Counted from the first letter of the stretch, positions 22,524 through 34,637 are shown. The stretch: 64,000 bases of DNA from Oreochromis niloticus (GCF_001858045.2 NC_031985.2:37707021-37771020), one strand, 5' to 3'. Numbers and translations: made by a program. Notes: generated from the letters alone by a model not told the origin.

Positions 22524-23569
22524 ATCTGCTAAGACAAAGAGGGAGTCTTCATCTTCCTTGTAATACTTCATCATGAGAAGTATGGCTGCTGTGCCAACCT
22601 TGTTGTTGGTCAAAACTCCCTCACTTTCTATCTGCTGGATGAGTGTCCTTATACCAAGGTTCCATTTGAGCTTCTGGCTGGAGAAATAGTTAATAATTCT
22701 TCTGCCTTTGGTTATGAGGGCCTGACTTAAGCGCTCACTGATATCAATGCCTGTGAGTTTGTAAAAGTGGTTCGAAAGACCTTTCCGAGTAAACAAGAAT
22801 GGCCACTGCTCCTGAATTTCAGCTACTGAAAGTGAGGGACAACTGTTGATAAGCTGCCGCTGAGAAATATATGTGAGGCACATGAAGTCATCCACATCAG
22901 GTCTCTCCACAGCTCCAGGTCCTTCTGAATTAAAAATTGTTAACAAGATGTGTTTCTTTTCTTCTAAAGAAGCTGGCGTTTCCCCCTCAGGAAGTTCAAC
23001 TGGCTGCCAATTTATACAACCGTAGCTATCAACAAGGCATCTAACTTTTTTAGGTGAGGTTGCATTACTGTTGGGACTGCAGTCTTCCTCATTCCTGGTT
23101 CTCTTTGTTTGACGAAGTCTATGTGTTGTATTATCTCGATTAACATGTTCAACTCTAGATTTGATGCTTCTTAGTAGTGAATAATGTCCACAACCCAGTC
23201 TTTCTCCCTTTTCAGTTAAATCTGCAAATGTTTGAGGGTATCTGTTTACAATGATTTTAGCAACTTCTTCACAAGATGCACGTTTAGGGTTCCTGCAGTG
23301 AACTTGCATGGCCTCCACAACAATTTTAACCATACTTCTCCTGTCCTCTGGATGAGCTCTGTCTCCTCTTGTGATTGCATGCGACAGTCGGAGTGGAAAT
23401 CTTTCCCAAGGAATCTGTAAGTGTGAGACCCAAGAGCTGGAGTAATGGTTGTACATAGTGGTGGACGTGGAGGAGGAGGGGTGAGGTGGATGGCTTGATG
23501 TTTCAGCTGATGCAGCAGGGCAAGGCTCCAGAGTAATGGTGTCATTCAGGTTCTCTGGTCTGTTGCCAT
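22524..23569 (-). CDS. Large conserved exon of SAMD3-like protein
   Basis: The intron end TTTTTTTTAG at 23570-23571 precedes GATGGCAACAGACC in transcript sense. The exon is open for about 348 codons and ends at a GTAAGC donor at 22518-22523. Conserved phrases include IPWERFPLRLSHAI, MVKIVVEAMQVHC, YSLLRSIKSRVEHVNRDN, VDSYGCINWQPVELPEGE, SCPSLSVAEIQEQWPFLF and AAILLMMKYYKEDEDSLFVL. These match fish proteins I recall as SAMD3-like. Absence of stops over 1 kb suggests a recent copy or residual constraint. The downstream intron is short (22422-22523). No enzymatic motif is recognised. Confidence 0.75.
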
Positions 23570-24050
23570 CTAAAAAAAATAAATAAATAAAGATCATTGG
23601 AAAAGCTACCTTAAAACGCTACTATGTCAACAAATATGTCAATTAGGATTGAGTAGTAACGGCAAGGCAGTTTTTGGGGACCTTGTCTGAAGATGAAAAG
23701 AAGCAATCCCAGGACTGCAAAAGAACTACAAACTCAAGGTCTTGCATTGAAAAGACGTTGAGTCAATATATTTTACAGTATGTCACAATTTCAAACCCTT
23801 AGTTGTACCACTACCAATGAAAGGTTAATGGTGTTAGATTTAGTGTCTACTTTTGTTTATGTTTTCCGTGTTAAGTATCTACCAGACAATGTGAGCCCCA
23901 AAACGCTCTTCAATATTATACTGTCAAAGTACATGTGTAGTATGGTGAAGAGAAAAAAAAGCTAATCAAGCTAATCAGTGACATATGAGTCTATGAGTGA
24001 CCTTCAAATCATAGACTCAAGTCTATGATTTGTACAGAACCTACACAAAC

Positions 24051-24245
24051 CTCCTTTAAATGCAAGAAGTAGTTTACATATTTGAATTGGTGTGAGAAAG
24101 GGTTTGAGATCTTCCGCCTCCACAAACAAAAGATCACTTTTTTGTTGTACACCAATAACGTCCGTCAGATGTTCTACAATGCAGATTATTTTCTCTCTGT
24201 CTAGTGCCAGCAGGAGGCTTGTGAGTTCCTCTTCAATTTCCATCC
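24051..24245 (-). CDS. SAM-like domain exon
   Basis: A 65-codon exon is bounded by CTTTCAG (acceptor, AG at 24246-24247) and GTTTGT (donor after 24051). It encodes MEIEEELTSLLLALDREKI...DLLFVEAEDLKPFLTPIQICKLLLAFK, a helical pattern with the DLxxFLTPxQxxKLL phrase of sterile-alpha-motif-like domains, which mediate protein association. The exon has no stop. It belongs to the degraded gene on this strand and may survive only as sequence. Confidence 0.6.
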
Positions 24246-24639
24246 CTGAAAGAGAAATAAGAGGAAACTGAATGGTGTAGGGAGACAACAAAAAGGCCTG
24301 CCATGTTATAAAGTGGTGGTGGGTAATAATCCATCAGACTGTCAGCATTTACACAAACACTTCTTTCTGTAGGGCAACGCAAGCAGTGAAGTCCAAGGTC
24401 AATGAGGAGTACTGAGTGATGCAACTCGAGCACAAAGTACAATTCAGAATCGTTAACAAGTATAACAGCTTTCTTCCCAAAAACCAAGCCATCATCAGTG
24501 TCATCTACAATGGAAACATAGCCTTTGACATACTTGGTACCTTTGTAGACAACTGCTGACACATCCAAAGTTTGCCACAGCTTCTTGAATGAGAGCGTTG
24601 TAAAGATGATGATTCTAATCACTTGTTTCTCCAATCATT

Positions 24640-24882
24640 TGAACTATAGGTGGAAACATTTGGCCCACTGAGAGGTAGGACTGCAGTAACTGATGCCGTT
24701 CAGTCTTGCATAAGTTGACAAAGTTCTGCAAGACTGAACTTGTACATGCTTTGAAATACGAGTGCTTGCTCTCAAACCTAAGGGTGCACAAACGAATGAG
24801 TGGTCCAAAGTGAAAGATAAGCTCTGCATAATGTAACAAATAGTGATGTTTTGCTTTTAAAGCTTTGTCAGGAAACCTACTG
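24640..24882 (-). pseudogene. Conserved transposase-like block of the SAMD3-like family gene
   Basis: The minus strand reads FPDKALKAKHHYLLHYAEL, FGPLIRLCTLRFESKHSYFK and CKTERHQLLQSYLSVGQMF. The phrase KHH...HYxxxIxxFGPL...MRFExKHSxFK is a hallmark I recall from this fish family and its relatives. An AG acceptor-like site (ACACAG) precedes it near 24883. The frame shifts near 24630 into a second open frame (about 24634-24270) containing VYKGTKYVKGYVSI and NDSELYFVLEL, which matches the next conserved part. Confidence 0.6.
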
Positions 24883-24904
24883 TGTCTCAGATATATATAG
24901 TCCT

Positions 24905-25099
24905 CTATGAAAAAAGTTCTTGATTGATTTTGTCCACTTCTGCTTGTGGAATATTAAATGAAGACAGTTTGTCAGACAGTATTGCAAGAACATTGTGCAT
25001 TGCACAGCTGAGAAGATCCTGAAATTCCTCTCTGATGCTCTGTATAGTGCTGGTTGGTAAGAGCATTTTAGCCTGCATTTTTAAATTACACAAAGCCAA
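24905..25099 (-). pseudogene. Helical exon segment of the SAMD3-like family gene
   Basis: A 64-aa frame (MLLPTSTIQSIREEFQDLL...AEVDKINQELFS), predicted helical, matches by position and pattern the segment after the zinc fingers in this family. The preceding codons run back to the MITE duplication at 25175-25182. Downstream, the reading frame ends and the central core expected next is absent. Confidence 0.5.
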
Positions 25100-25182
25100 C
25101 TGTCTTCTAATAGATTAACTGTGTCCTGTCCTTGTATTATGGCAAATTCCCCAATTTCTTGTTGCCCTTGACTGCTGAACTG

Positions 25183-27237
25183 TAGTGATGGCCCGCGTGA
25201 AGCTGACGCTCCGGAGCGTGTGTCGAAAAAAACAACACACTGGTTCAGAAGCACTGTGTCGAGGATTGCTTCGTTTGGCAAAAGTCACATGACCAGTGAC
25301 GTCCGAAGCTTCATTACGCACGTAACTGCTTCGGTACCTGATTCAAATGGATATAAGGAAGTGAATCATTCGCGGGATTTTGAGTTGATTTTGCTCAATT
25401 TATTTTATCTGCAGAAGTGAAAAACTTGAAATGTCCAAAATCATCTTTTCATAATGTAAATATCATTACAGCATATGACTTTAGAAATACTTCCATGTGA
25501 ATTAAAGCTAATAAAGACTAAAAAAATGTATTTGACACTATACGTAAATTACATTGCTACACATTTTAGAAAATCATTTTGTTTATTGTTTTTAGGTGAT
25601 AGTCTGCAGGACCCATAAGTTGGCATATCTACCAACTTGCAGTGTAGTTCCTGCACTCCATAGCCGCTTCTGTTGCATGCGAGAGGATTTTCTCTTGGGC
25701 AGGAGAAATTATTTCTAAGAAAAGAAACAGACTCGGCCAGCGCACAGTAAAACTAATCCTCTTTTTAAATGAAAATAACAAAAAGGCTACCTTACATAGA
25801 TCATATTTTTACTTTGCAAGTTCATGGTTAGGGGTGGGTTTTGATCATCGCTTTTCTGATTACAATCCATTCTAAATTGAATAAAGTGATATTGATTCAT
25901 TAATCTCCAAAAGTTGAATCTGTTCATCTGGATGTAGCGTTTGATGGGAGAAACGTATCGTCACTCATCCAAGTGACTTCTTCAGTCTCAGCTGACTGCA
26001 GGTTTCCCCAAACCTTATAAACAGTACATTTGCATAATGACTGAAACCAGCCCACTGAAGGAACAATGGGCTGTGAGACTGAGACTGAAGAAGTCACTTG
26101 GATGAGTGACGAAACGTTTCTCTCATCAAACGCTACGTCCAGATGAACAGATTCAACTTTTGGAGATTTACTTTCCTGGATGATTGAGAATGCATCAAGA
26201 CATTGATTCATTAAAATCCTGAGGCGATTTGTAAATTAAATGTTATTTTGCGTGAAATGCCAGCATCTCAGGTTAAACCTCACAAAATGTCGTCAAACAC
26301 CAAACAGCTAAAACATACAAACGTAAACACAGAGCGCGGACCCGACGCGTCAGAATCAAATTTTGATGTGTCGGCGGGTTCGCACTGTTTACCTTTTTTT
26401 TTCCTGCTGGCTTCTGAAGCTGCAGGTTTCATAACTCTCTGTTTACATCTCTAATTAAGTCTCACAAGTGTCAGCTTTCTTTTAATAGATACAAAAATAT
26501 GGATTTATACTGATAAATGATCAGAATTGTAATATTTCTGACTGTCTGAGGCAAAACCTTCAAGATTCCAATCAAATTGAATCGGATCCTGTATTGAATC
26601 AAAATGATTCTACAAATCAGTGACGATACCCAGCCGTACTCAGCCCCCTAAGCATTTTCCCTTTCCAGTTCACAATCAATCCTACCCCTAGGTCAAAAAT
26701 ATGTATAGGACAATTGGCATAATCTAATAGTTTGTATGAACATACCTGTCCAGCTGTCCAGTGATTAAATGCACAAGTAGATGGAGGCAGGACTTCACAG
26801 CAGGAGCATACTCCATGGTGTGCTGTACATTATCATATGTATATTATATATATTGCTCACTTAGTGTATTTACCAACATCAAGGAGTCATAAGCAAAGAA
26901 AGGCCACACCATGGTGCATGTTTCATAAGGAAAGTTTATTGATCAAAATGTATTAAGCAAATGAGCATTACAAATTTTTCAGCCCCCCAATCGAGGAAAA
27001 AAATAACAATTACATGTTCAAAGCAACGCAACGGTGGCCCAATATCAGAGAGAACTCCACTCTGTGGAGTGAGCAGTGATAATTAAGCAGTCCGTTTAAT
27101 TTTGCAGATTCAAGCTGCTCTTCATAATTTTCGCCACCAGATGTCACCGGAGAGGACTGTGTTGAAAAGCTTCGAGTAATGAACCGTTTTTCAGTACAAG
27201 CTTCAGTGCTTCAGAAAGTTTCATTTGGCCATCACTA
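25183..27237 (+). mobile_element. hAT-like MITE copy D inside the SAMD3-like pseudogene
   Basis: The ends TAGTGATGGCC and GGCCATCACTA have exact 8-bp duplications CTGAACTG (25175-25182 and 27238-27245). Internally it matches copy C (17955-19689) nearly base for base, apart from a 299-bp insertion plus its 12-bp duplication at 25903-26213. Confidence 0.93.
25903..26201. mobile_element. Palindromic fish repeat inserted in MITE copy D
   Basis: The insertion is flanked by the 12-bp direct repeat ATTGATTCATTA (25891-25902 and 26202-26213), absent as a pair in copies B and C. Its arms TCTCCAAAAGTTGAATCTGT and ACAGATTCAACTTTTGGAGA are inverted repeats of roughly 100 bp, followed by a short non-palindromic tail (CTTTCCTGGATGATTGAG). 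The motif is abundant in fish genomes as I recall. A 12-bp duplication is longer than DNA transposons usually make. Confidence 0.75.
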
Positions 27238-27299
27238 CTGAACTGTCTACTTATGTTTTCGAGAAATACGGCTGGAAAATGATGTTCGGACACTGAAGT

Positions 27300-27643
27300 A
27301 TTTAGAGCAATCTTCAAATGGACATAATACTTTTTTCCTCTCTTTGATGTGAAATCTGAGATGGGCACAGAGTTGTAAAGTTTTGTGCAGCATACCCACA
27401 TCCAGGAACTTGACAGCTGAGGTCACCAGTGAACTTATAAAATTCCTCCTCAGTGGTCTCCCTTCTTGTTCTGTGATTCCTAGGCATATGTGAATGAAAG
27501 GCAGAAAATGTTCTGAAAGCGGCAGGACAGTTCTCAGTTCCACAAGAAAGCCTATTGTTAGCTACATGTTTGTGGCTTTTAACATGCAAACTGAACAATA
27601 TAAATTTGCGTGCATGGAAGCCACAAAATTTACAAATACACAT
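27300..27643 (-). pseudogene. C2H2 zinc-finger exon of the SAMD3-like family gene
   Basis: Four finger-like units can be read: CKFCGFHARKFILFSLHVKSH, CGTENCPAAFRTFSAFHSHM followed by PRNH, CQVPGCGYAAQNFTTL with the histidines CAHLRFH in another frame, and CPFEDCSKYF...RISRKH. The third finger is broken by a frameshift near 27385. The Cys-x4-Cys spacing of the later fingers is the type found at the N-terminus of this protein family. Confidence 0.65.
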
Positions 27644-28162
27644 AGTTGCAAAAAGTTCAATGACCAGTTACCTTTCCTAAATGACATATGCAATGCAAAA
27701 AAAATAAATAAATAAATAATAAGAGTATTGTCAATAGGGACCAATTCCCAGTTTTTACATGATCAAAATTATTAACAAAAGGCTTCAATAAACAGAAAAT
27801 GTGTGCCGACAAAAGACAAGAGAGCAGTGCACAAAAATGAAAAGATATTTGAGCTCGACGCTTTAATGGGTTTAGCCTGACTAAGTCAGCACTCCGCACT
27901 GTACAGGTAGTACAAGCACACCTGAAAACACTGACCAGCTAACAGCTTTAAGCATTTGGGCGCAACCTCGGTAGTTCACCGATTCACCTGCTGCAAACGT
28001 CCAACTTTCTATAAAGTCTCATAAATCCATCGGCAGCTATTACCTAACTAGACTTTTGAGTCTCCACATTCATAGATATTGATATTTTGTCTTAGCATTT
28101 GAATGAAAATAACCTGGCTGGGTATCTTAAAAGTCAAAACAAACAGTAATAAGAACGCATTT
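27644..28162. other. Unassigned upstream sequence of the pseudogene
   Basis: AT-rich, with an (AAAT)n run near 27700-27720. No gene recognised. Confidence 0.3.
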
Positions 28163-28957
28163 CAGTGATTCTTGAGATAAGGGACAAAACAGGTTTTAAT
28201 TTTCTAAAATATATTTTTTGATTTTTCAAAAACATATTTATATATAATTGTTACACAAAGTTTTGGCTGTCTCACCATGTTTTGGTACAATCTCCCAGGT
28301 GTAACATTTTTTAATAATTTATGTTTTTGCTGGAGAAGTGCAAGGTTTTTGTCAACACCGTCAGACACAAAGAAATGCAAAAATATATATTTTAAATTAA
28401 ATTGTTTCAGCTATTTTGACTATTAGCAGCTTCTCTATTCTATTCTTTATGCACATATGTTTTCAAAGTAATTATACCACATTTAAAAGTAAGATTGTTT
28501 TGGCTTTTTATTATTAGAGTTTGTTGGGATTTAGAGATTCTTTTATTGCTGCCATATACTCTGCCTTATGATAAATGCATTAATAACATGTTCTACAGTA
28601 TTATTTTATCAGTAATATTGTTTACAGGGTTCATATTGCATTGAATATGTTTGTCATCACATTCATTCTATTCACAGGTTGAGTTCATTCTATACACAAT
28701 GCATAACTGTGCTTGTTTAGAGTTGATGTTCTATCCAAGAGGGTTTTAAGCTTCACTGGTGAGAGTGTCCAGGTGATACATGTTGAGGGAAGATGAGAAC
28801 ATAGCAGGTTAATTGCATGCATGCTTACAATACACATAAATCTAGTAGCAGGCCTGAGCGAAGGCCCAAGTGTCTTCTGCTTCTTATTTGAGACCTGCGC
28901 CAATTTAGTCTACTTAGTGATTGAGGACGAGGGTCCATTATTAGCCCTTAGAGGCCC

Positions 28958-29278
28958 TGAAGCTTGAAGTTATTACCTTAAAAGGAAGGTGTTATCAAAA
29001 AGAGAAGTTATATGTCTGTTTATAGTTATTAGAGATGTACAAGATGTACCCTTGTCTGTAAACAATGACTGGACATAATGTATTTTTGACCTGTATTGAC
29101 GTGTATGTGGGGGTGTGATCCTCTGTGCTATAAAACCAGAACTCAGTGTATTTTTGTCAGAGCAAATAAGCCATATGCTGATGGTTGTTCTCCGTTGTCA
29201 ATAAACTCATCGTTTGATTGCACTTTTCTGGGCCTCCGTCGTTTGTTGTCTGGTCTACAGTTGATCAATCTCGCTTCA
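28958..29278 (+). mobile_element. Possible retroviral-type solo LTR
   Basis: A GCTATAAAACC TATA-like box near 29127 is followed about 75 bp later by CAATAAACTC, as in LTR promoters and polyadenylation sites. The limits TGAAGC...GCTTCA are inverted. No target duplication was found, so the limits are uncertain. Confidence 0.4.
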
Positions 29279-30054
29279 AGTTACAGTCATACATATTTTC
29301 AGAAGCTTGTATTTAATCTGTATAAGAAACAATCATATTAAGCAGATTGTAAATTACACGTTTATTGAGAAAATTACATGTTTTTACAGGAAGATCATGA
29401 GGGAGGAAAATATGTGGTTCTCCAAAAGAGAAAAATAAACAAAAACTCCATATTATGGAGTTGACAAGGTGCTGACGGTGGTGACACACTAGTAGAAAAC
29501 AAGATATTATTTCTTTCAAAATGACCATTAAACCTTAACAACCTTTGTAATATCACAAGACACATTATACCAATTCTGTTTTAGCACATGTCAAGTTCTA
29601 CATCTTAATAGTTCACCAGCAAGTAGCTACCTACTACTCCTTGATTCCTAAAGTACTCTGTGGTTGTGTGTTTAGACCCTGCTGTACTTTCTCTCCTTTT
29701 GTCTCTCTGTGCTTTCTTCCAAAACCTTCTCTTCTGCCTTTTTTCTCTTTCTTTCAGATCACTGATGTTCTTTATTTTTCTCTTTTTTTCACTCTATTTC
29801 TCCATATTTCCCTTTCCTTTATGAGAAACTCTTTCTTCAACTCGGGCTGGCTGTTAATTTTTCTCTCCTTCTTTTTTTGATACTCCCTGTTCCTTCTCTT
29901 CGGTTCCTCTACTGACAGGTTTCCCTTTGCTATTCTAGCCTGAAATGTACCATTTTGTAATTACTATAGTTTTTCTGAACCTGATGCTTTTTTACAGATT
30001 AAGGATGAATATTCACAACACAAATATGCATTAAGCAATAGAAATGCTATCCGG

Positions 30055-30175
30055 TCTGATGTCATTAGCCGTTTCCAGGTCCAAACTCTGCTGCAGATCC
30101 CAAAGTCAAAGGAACTCTGCGGCATCACTGAGAGTTACAAACTGTCCAAGTTCTTTCATCTTTAATAAAATGATC
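30055..30175 (-). repeat. Inverted partner of 35275-35350
   Basis: GTCATTAGCCGTTTCC and GAGAGTTACAAACTGTC...TTCTTTCATCTTTAATAA recur inverted at 35275-35350. A ~40-bp segment is present only here. The family is unknown. Confidence 0.6.
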
Positions 30176-30666
30176 AGTATGGCTGCTCTACCAGGTGTAA
30201 CATCCAGGCATCCATGAAAACAGAATATATGAAATTTAACAGCGTTATAAGTTAGATTGCTTGTTTCCACCTAAACATGATATACCAGCTCTGCTATCAC
30301 TTCCAACATAAATGAAGACAGAAAACTAAACAGCAGTGACTATTGTCAGGTTACTGAAGTTGGGCTAGCTCGTATATAGTGATGTGCTACATGATCGCTA
30401 GCGACACAGCTATGTTAGCATAATATAAACACAGTGAAGCTGGAGGATGAAGGCTAACTTTTTTCCACTTGATAAAAGTTAACGTGAGGGTTCCCGATGG
30501 TTAGGCTGACAGTGATCACTGACTGTTTTTAGGGGCTTGTTTAGATGTAATAGAACAAGATAAAAAGCATTAAAACATTTTAACAGCACAACAGGCTTAA
30601 TAAACACAGAGTAGTTTAGGCCCGGAAGCAGGATTCATACATCATCACTTAAAGACCAGCTCTCGG

Positions 30667-30825
30667 GGCACAGCTAGCTCAGTAGATGCTACATGATCGG
30701 AAGGTTGGGCATTCAAATCCAACGAACAGCGGCTGTCCTGGATTTGTAGCTGCCCACTGCATCACTGAGTGAATGGGTTAAATGCAGAGGACTAAGCATT
30801 TTCCTACAGGATTAATAATGTATAC
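30667..30825 (+). mobile_element. Degenerate tRNA-derived SINE
   Basis: AGCTAGCTCAGTAGATGC resembles a tRNA A box and GGGCATTCAAATCCAAC a degraded B box, followed by GAGTGAATGGGTTAAATGCA and a tail with ATTAATAATGTATA. It is too degraded and wrongly folded to be a functional tRNA. Confidence 0.5.
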
Positions 30826-31791
30826 ATAAACAATGAGATTCAAGATAAGACAAATTTGATAATATTTGACACATCTGTAAAGCAGAAATATCAGTAAAAT
30901 ACACAGGAAGTAATATATCTGAAATATTAGTTAAAAAAATAACTTAATATAAATATAGCACACTTTTGTGGCATTTGTCAACACCATTAGAAAAAGGGTC
31001 AACACCGTCAGACAAAAATCCTGATGGTGTTGACGTCTGATGGTGTTGACAAAATACCCTACTTTCTCTCATAACACATGTTTTTCTGACAGAAGCCATC
31101 TTGTTTTTCATCATTTGCTTATGGCTTCTACAATCTACCTAAATTAAGCTCTTTTTACAAAAAAAAAATAATTAAATCTTGCATTACATCGACTTTGGTG
31201 TTGACGCACTATGGTTGTGACACAGAGTTTTATCAGAAAGGTATGCAATAAATGAAATAAAAATAAAAACAATTATCACAGCAGTGACCTTATGGCATGT
31301 GTATCAAACAGGAAGTGGTAAAGGGGTCCTCAGAGTGTAAGCTATCCACAATAATTCCTGATTTTTTTGTACTTTTAAAAAAATCTGATGGTGTTGACAA
31401 AAACTCTGGACACGATTTTAATCACTTAAAAAATATGTAAAAATAAATTTTCAATTGCATATTTTGAGATTATATAAGGTATTGACTTAAATACTTAGTG
31501 ACAAGAGCCATGGTGTTTAATTTTACATTACTTTTAATGTTTTTTTCTGTATTTTAATATTATCACACCAGCTTCTGGACAATGGATTTTTAAGGTACTG
31601 GTAATGTATTATACCATTTAAAATAAATATATATAAAGTATAAAAAATGCAAAATCATCTTTTGTTGTATAAAAATTGCCTTGGTTTGTCTTTTAGGCAG
31701 TTGGGTTACACTTGTATGCATATTTTTAACCACAAAATTGGGTTTTATCTGCCGGACATGTTTTGTCCCTTATCTCAAGAATCACTGATTT

Positions 31792-34507
31792 CTGACTTCT
31801 CTTGAATAACTGAAAAAACACTTACCTTCAGACTGATTAGCTGGTGTCAATCCAACTTTAATGTTTCCCATGTCAGTCCGTTTTAGGGAAAAAGTGTTAA
31901 GTTTAGATGTTTCATTTACTTTTGAGATACTCCCTCATGGACGAGAAATTAGGAGTCTAGTAGAGTTGTCACGAATAGCATACGATCTTCAGATATAATC
32001 CAATCAACCGTGCATTTAACGTGACTGAACTCCATCCAGTTACCTCTGACTACTTCTAAATTGCACATGTTAACGGTCCGTAAATTGTCTTTGTTGTTCT
32101 TCCACCATCTCATCATCACTCTGTACTGCAGCGAACTGGATCTGTGGCACAGAATAGTTGATGGCCATGTTGTTCTCCTGCTTTGCAGCTTTGTTTGAGT
32201 CTGAATTGCGTCTTAAACGTGCAAAACTAAGAAAAGCAGATCAATATTTTCTTCTTGTTGTTATTTAATGGTGGTTGGCAACCAGCGAAAGGAACATTAG
32301 CCGCCTCGATGAATATCTTCTATCCGCCATTGTTGTTTTGAAAGCGTGCGCCATACGTCACGTTGTACGTCAGGTAAAGGTGTGGTCTCGACTATTGCTC
32401 TCCCATTGAGATGTGTAACCAGTGCTACACACACCTGTCGCATAACACAATTTAAAAACGTAACATTCGCTTTAAAAACACAACCCAACGCGCTAAACAT
32501 GAACAAACAAAAACACCCGTGTTACATTATCATGTATATCCAGGACATCTCTTCTGAACCAAGATGAAGTGGTGCTACAAGGAGAGTGCATTTTATAGCA
32601 GTCTGGCCTGCCACAAAATGCACCGCTAAAAATACAGTTTCAGCTTGTCCCAGAATTTATTAAATTTGAGAGTGAAGTTGTAGGACTGATGCTGGTTAGT
32701 GGTGTAGGTTTCATGGATGTGACACCTGAACTTGTGTAAAATGACCACCAGAGCATATTCCGAGACTTCTGGTTAGTTCACTGTAGTTAGGCAGAGGTGT
32801 CTTAAAAGTACCACTTTATACAGAAAAAATGAAGTTCCAGTATAAAAAAGAATAAGAAGAGAAAAAAGCTACACCCTGCTAAATGAAGTAACTTTTAAAC
32901 ATTACTCTAAATGTAACATATAGAAAGGAAATCAGTCTAAGTATACGTTACCTAGTAAGTATACTACTAATGCTTCTTGGGGACTACATTGGCCCCCGTT
33001 TTAGTATATAGAAATATACTTGAAATGAACTTTTAGATGTACTTTTTGTTCACTATAACTGTACTAGCATAATGTCCTTTCCAGTCTATAAGAGTATACT
33101 TAAAATATACTCTACTCTAACACAATACTAAACTTACAAGTATACTATTGATTTACTTTTTAGTTTATATTTGGCTTACTTCTGGTTGAAACATAGTAAT
33201 TAAAATCCAGTTGAAACATATTTTTCACATGTAACTAATCACTCCATTCCCCAGACAGTCAGATAATAGTTCCAACTATCAGAAGGCTTCCTTTGCAGAG
33301 AACTACACTCATAGTTCACGTACCAGAATTATATTGCAAACAGGTGAGAAAATGATTTGAGAGTTGAGGTTTATTAACTATTAACCCTTTTCACTCACGG
33401 TTTAAACATTTTTTTTTATCCCACTTACTCTGTTCAGAAGGTAAAAGACATTACACAAGAATTTGTGACAAATTCTTGTTTAAAACATCAATTATTTGTT
33501 TCATAGTTGTTTTAATTTTACAGTTAAAGCACTGCAATGCTTGCTGGGTATTTCATTGTACTTCTTAGTATACTTCAGTTATACTTCAAATACTTCAAAT
33601 AGTGTAGCTGCAACTTACTCCTTAAGTTAAAAATGATGCTGTATATTGTAGTTTACATGTGATACTACTCTCACAATGAATTGCATTTTATGGTAATACA
33701 CTCTGAATGAGGATTTAGGTAATTACTCTTAGATCTACAGTAGAAAACAACAGAAATCCCGATGGTGTTATAGTATAATCTCAGTAACATCACCAATTGT
33801 TACATTTGCTGTATTTTACAGCTGTTTCCATGAGTAAGGTGAGTTACCGTAAAAGTAATGTAATCTCATGGAATTTTCCCACAGTTACTTGCAAATTACA
33901 GTACTAAACTGCAAACATCCTTTAGAGTTTTTTACTGTTGATTTTGCAGTACTAAGCTATGGAAATTACTGCAAAGGCTAACAGTGTAGGGGCCTTCTAA
34001 AACAAGCTCAACTCAGTACAACTCAGACTAATTTTCCCTGCAGATGTGCTAATAGTACTTTACTAATCGTACTTTGGTAAGAAAGTTACATTTGTGGTGT
34101 GATGTGCATGTAGTGAGCTGTTATGTTGCAAACTGTCTGGATGTGCTTGGGCAGGGAAAGATTATTTTGTTACATAAAGTTGCACTGATTGCATCAGCTG
34201 AGTGCTCCGGTTGGTACTTTGCCAGAGGAGGAAAAATCAGTTTTCTGATGGTCCGACCAGTCACCTGTCACCTGACTCAAACTGGCTGTCCTCCACACAG
34301 TCCTCATTCATAAAGTATTTTACAAATCTGAACATTACGACCAACAGCTGGATTTTCCTGTTTGAGTGCAGCTAGCCAAATAGCAAACAGCCACTTACTG
34401 CTAAAGAGACAGACAGTGAAAGTGGACATTATATCCTAATTATATCTTAATTGCCCCTTGGGGATAAATAAAGTCTCTCTGATTCTGATTCTGATATCCT
34501 CGGTTTC
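31792..34507. other. Gene-less AT-rich stretch
   Basis: Contains a TATACTT/AAGTATA-rich segment (32930-33240), possibly a degraded MITE, and a segment ending GGCTAACAGTGTAGG (33750-33990) with internal inverted TTACTG/CAGTAA motifs. A LINE tail with TTGCCCCTTGGGGATAAATAAAG lies at 34445-34490. No protein gene is supported. Confidence 0.35.
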
Positions 34508-34600
34508 TGTCACGGTTCTGGGTCGGTTCGACCCAGCATTTTGAGTTTATTATGTTTTGGTTTATCTCTTGAATGATTGTTGTGTTTTTCGGGTGCTATG

Positions 34601-34637
<37 letters not shown>

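Larger units (their letters stand above)
22352..27643 (-). pseudogene. Degraded member of a fish C2H2 / transposase-like / SAM / SAMD3-like gene family
   Basis: The minus strand carries, in order: C2H2 zinc fingers (27643-27300), a short helical segment (25099-24905), a transposase-like conserved block (24882-24640), its continuation (24634 to about 24270), a SAM-like exon (24245-24051), a long conserved exon (23569-22524) and a short exon (22421-22352). I recall this order from large, repetitive fish proteins predicted as SAMD3-like. Here the central part between 24905 and 24882 is missing, frameshifts lie near 27385 and 24630, and a hAT MITE splits the gene at 25183-27237. Several splice sites still look canonical. 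It is probably non-functional as a full protein, though the 3' exons are clean. The molecular role of the family is not established. Confidence 0.7.
28163..31787. mobile_element. Candidate undescribed DNA transposon with ATTT duplication and iterated GTCAACACC motifs
   Basis: The left end CAGTGATTCTTGAGATAAGG is repeated as its exact inverse at the right end, with a 29-bp perfect inverted repeat (28163-28191 and 31759-31787). Both sides carry ATTT (28159-28162 and 31788-31791), consistent with a 4-bp target duplication. Inside, GTCAACACC(A/G)TCAG or close variants occur at about 28350, 30972, 30996, 31022, 31038, 31192 and 31387, in both orientations and mostly toward the right end. No transposase is visible, so it would be non-autonomous. 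It contains an LTR-like segment and a SINE-like segment. A 4-bp duplication suits several superfamilies, including Chapaev and Sola, but none can be assigned. Confidence 0.65.

Noticed and set aside
32070..32168. 32-codon minus frame MAINYSVPQIQFAAVQSDDE as a first exon
   Set aside because: It ends at a stop with no donor or neighbouring exon found. Too short to support.
32346..32567. Overlapping 69-73-aa frames near a CG-rich segment
   Set aside because: No motif. Possibly the remains of a promoter, but nothing shows it.
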